This document shows positions 5,035-5,428 of a DNA stretch of 5,428 bases, piece after piece. The notes beneath the pieces are model-generated. The model saw nothing but the letters and a program-made list of their open reading frames with translations, did not search any database and was not told the DNA's origin. The position numbers were made by a program, and so were the translations under genes. The stretch is from contig MGXL01000047.1 in the NCBI GenBank assembly GCA_001801365.1, positions 5,310 to 10,737 of the forward strand. Direction: 5' to 3'. The number at the start of each line of letters is the position of its first letter. The first letter of the stretch is position 1. The DNA is from Gammaproteobacteria bacterium RBG_16_57_12 (lineage in GTDB: Bacteria > Pseudomonadota > Gammaproteobacteria > RBG-16-57-12).

Positions 5035-5428
5035 CTAGCGGTTCCAATAATGCCTGTTCTCCTGCCGATAGCTTATCGGCCGGAGTGCCGCCTTTGTGAC
5101 CCCAAAGTTGATGGTAATGGCGCCGTGACTGGCCGAATCCATTTGTTGGATACCGGCCTGCTCGTACCTGGCAACCACTTGGGGATTGGGGAACCCATAG
5201 CGGTTGCGATAACCGACCGGGAATAATACCAGTTCCGGGGCGACCGTTTCGATCAATCCCTCGGTCGAGGAGGTCTTACTGCCATGATGGGGGGCCACCA
5301 GCACATCGGCGGGCAATTGCTGTTGTAATGAGTTGACCAGATATTTCTCGGCGGGGCCTTCGATATCGCCGGTCAGCAACACGCTGCCGCCGGGCGAACT
5401 GACCCTGAGCACACAGGAGTTGTTGTTC
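5035..5428 (-). CDS. comEC: ComEC/Rec2 DNA-uptake channel protein (C-terminal 130 residues, 5' end outside window)
   Basis: ComEC is the inner-membrane channel that carries single-stranded DNA into the cytoplasm during natural transformation. Its C-terminal part is a metallo-beta-lactamase-like domain thought to degrade or process the non-transported strand. The visible fragment is the end of that domain: SCVLRV (4-9), LLTGDIE (17-23, with metal-site D21), DVLVAPHHGSKTSS (41-54, the HH metal motif) and VGYRNRYGFPNP (71-82), followed by the family's usual closing region. The frame is open to the window edge; a GTG at 5412 is an internal valine codon, not a start. Full-length relatives are about 700-800 residues. 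The gene stops with TAG at 5037-5035, and exbB follows after 93 nt with a hairpin between. Presence of comEC does not by itself prove competence, since the other uptake genes are not in view. Confidence 0.95.
   Translation of the reverse strand, partial: NNNSCVLRVSSPGGSVLLTGDIEGPAEKYLVNSLQQQLPADVLVAPHHGSKTSSTEGLIETVAPELVLFPVGYRNRYGFPNPQVVARYEQAGIQQMDSASHGAITINFGVTKAALRPISYRQENRHYWNR

Noticed and set aside
5035..5412. A complete 125-residue gene starting at the GTG at 5412
   Set aside because: The frame continues to the window edge and the sequence before the GTG (NNNSC) is itself part of the ComEC pattern, so this is the tail of a longer gene.
1..5428. Defence system, mobile element or other new gene system
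   Set aside because: All nine genes belong to known housekeeping families in a familiar order. I found no terminal repeats, transposase, integrase, CRISPR repeats or unrecognised gene.

Overview
The window is a compact block of housekeeping genes from a Gram-negative bacterium. Every gene lies on the minus strand, so transcription runs from position 5428 towards 1. The lipid A gene lpxK, the KDO-activation gene kdsB and a YcaR/Trm112 gene point to a proteobacterium that makes lipopolysaccharide. The order comEC - exbB - exbD - lpxK - trm112 - kdsB - low-molecular-weight phosphatase resembles the Pseudomonas and Xanthomonas-type arrangement. The family-5 uracil-DNA glycosylase and uvrC that follow suggest a gammaproteobacterium outside the Enterobacterales, perhaps a Chromatiales-like lineage. 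That placement is inference from gene order and protein character, not from a search. Base composition looks moderately GC-rich, and the gaps between genes are AT-rich.

Layout in transcription order: the C-terminal end of comEC (5428-5035, cut by the window edge); a 93-nt gap with an 8-bp-stem hairpin; exbB (4941-4321) and exbD (4309-3875), 11 nt apart; a 73-nt AT-rich gap with overlapping inverted repeats; lpxK (3801-2806), which overlaps a 59-aa trm112/ycaR gene (2813-2634) by 8 nt; kdsB (2631-1858, GTG start) 2 nt later; the phosphatase (1847-1362) 10 nt later; a 24-nt gap with a 14-bp palindrome; the uracil-DNA glycosylase (1337-693); and uvrC (696-1, cut by the window edge), which starts inside the glycosylase stop codon as ATGA. 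The downstream half is so tightly packed that lpxK through uvrC can be read as one translationally coupled operon.

The genes fall into three themes. The envelope genes are LpxK (lipid A 4'-kinase), KdsB (CMP-KDO synthesis) and ExbB/ExbD (a proton-driven inner-membrane motor of unassigned purpose). The DNA genes are ComEC (uptake channel), the iron-sulfur uracil-DNA glycosylase (base excision) and UvrC (nucleotide excision). The probable regulators or helpers are the Trm112-like zinc-ribbon protein and the tyrosine phosphatase.

I found no mobile element, CRISPR array, tRNA, rRNA or clearly new system. The points most worth following are the absence of msbA where related operons often carry it, the repeat-rich gap at that place, and the coupling of two different DNA repair pathways at the end of an envelope operon.
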